Shown: positions 5,319 through 5,723 of the stretch, in pieces | Numbering within the stretch: the stretch's first letter is position 1 | How the letters are laid out: each line of letters begins with the position of its first letter | Source: Solirubrobacteraceae bacterium | GTDB taxonomy: Bacteria > Actinomycetota > Thermoleophilia > Solirubrobacterales > Solirubrobacteraceae | Reading direction: 5' to 3' | Assembly (NCBI GenBank): GCA_024710825.1 | Contig: JANJUA010000353.1 | Span: 1 to 5,723, forward strand | Length of the DNA stretch: 5,723 bases | Notes under the pieces: generated by a model | What the model was told of the DNA's origin: nothing | The model's database searches: none | Seen by the model: the letters and a program-made list of their open reading frames with translations, nothing else | Translations under genes and position numbers: made by a program

Positions 5319-5723
5319 ATGGCCGAGCGCGCCGCTCACTACGTGCTGCCCGAGGGCGTCGCGCCCGGTACGGTGCGCTGCGCGCTCGAGGAGCGGTTCG
5401 CGCTGGAGCCCGACCGTCGCGGTGTGGTCGACCGCACCTACTTCGACACGTTCGACGGCCTCGTGCGGGCCGCGGAGATGACCTTGGCCTGGGAGGACGG
5501 CAGGCTCGTGCTGGCCGACGGCGACGGGCGTGAGCTCGCCTCGCTGGAGCGGCGCTCCGCGACCGAGCCGGTGCGGACCACGGACCTCGCCGCGGGGGCG
5601 CTGCGCGATCGGCTGGCGCCCGTCCTCGACGTCCGCGCCGCCACGCCGCTCGTGAGCGTGCGCGTCCGCACGCAGACGCTGCGTGTGCTGGACGACGAGC
5701 GCAAGACCGTGGCGCGGATCTCC
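5319..5723 (+). CDS. CYTH-like domain protein, probably with a CHAD domain beyond the window (partial)
   Basis: Reading from ATG 5319 gives 135 residues that remain open to the window edge. Residues 7-14 (H-Y-V-L-P-E-G-V) and 39-46 (R-T-Y-F-D-T-F-D), followed by [11 protein letters not shown] (48-58) and G-R-L-V-L (61-65), resemble the tunnel-fold CYTH domain at the front of actinobacterial CHAD-domain proteins. The CYTH core is Y-F/Y-D-T, then L-x-x-A-x-x-T-L, then a strand. Residues 111-134 look like another charged strand pair of that fold (V-R-V-R-T and V-A-R-I). The canonical E-x-E-x-K start of catalytic CYTH triphosphatases is absent, so it may bind rather than hydrolyse a phosphate ligand. 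CHAD domains are thought to bind polyphosphate; here CHAD is inferred from the family, not seen. There is no space for a ribosome binding site: the tRNA ends three bases before the ATG. Confidence 0.65.
   Translation, partial: MAERAAHYVLPEGVAPGTVRCALEERFALEPDRRGVVDRTYFDTFDGLVRAAEMTLAWEDGRLVLADGDGRELASLERRSATEPVRTTDLAAGALRDRLAPVLDVRAATPLVSVRVRTQTLRVLDDERKTVARIS

Noticed and set aside
5067..5339. 90-residue minus-strand open frame over tRNA-Ser(GGA)
   Set aside because: It contains the R-D-S-N-P-R-R type peptide that arises from translating the antisense of tRNAs; not a gene.

Overview
The window is very GC-rich, with GC-ending codons and almost no TA dinucleotides outside promoter-like sites. 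The gene set is a secreted S8 peptidase, a long-insert secreted metallophosphoesterase, an M29 aminopeptidase, a secreted trypsin-like protease and a CYTH-like/CHAD-type protein. Together these suggest a high-GC actinobacterium, most likely of the Thermoleophilia (Solirubrobacterales) type. That assignment is inference from composition and gene families, not from a marker gene.

Layout. At 1-357 (minus) is the N-terminus of a subtilisin-like S8 peptidase, cut by the window edge. Head to head with it, and overlapping its start codon, is tadA (plus, about 356-850), the tRNA wobble adenosine deaminase. tRNA-Ser(CGA) follows at 873-962. On the minus strand a secreted metallophosphoesterase (2822-963) converges on that tRNA with no gap between its stop codon and the tRNA 3' end. 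An 88-bp divergent promoter region separates it from a plus-strand M29 aminopeptidase (2911-4110). Twenty bases later a trypsin-like serine protease begins (4131 to about 5190); its reading frame appears broken near 4866. tRNA-Ser(GGA) lies at 5226-5315, and three bases after it starts a CYTH-like protein (5319 onward) that runs off the right edge.

Functional picture. Four genes are hydrolases. Three of them (S8 peptidase, metallophosphoesterase, S1 protease) carry signal peptides and would act outside the membrane; the M29 aminopeptidase has none and is probably cytoplasmic. tadA and the two serine tRNAs belong to translation but are not otherwise linked: TadA classically edits tRNA-Arg(ACG), not these tRNAs. 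No operon is obvious, since most units have their own promoter-like element.

Most interesting points. (1) The S1 protease is probably frameshifted: its N-terminal frame has no stop before the window end and would read through the tRNA into the CYTH gene, while a plausible C-terminal domain with a proper stop lies in the +1 frame. (2) The CYTH gene starts three bases after tRNA-Ser(GGA), so tRNA 3' processing could leave a nearly leaderless mRNA. (3) A TANNNT -10-like hexamer recurs before five transcription units, at leaderless spacing for two genes and at identical spacing for both tRNAs. I see no CRISPR array, insertion sequence, phage or defence system, and nothing I would call a new multi-gene system.
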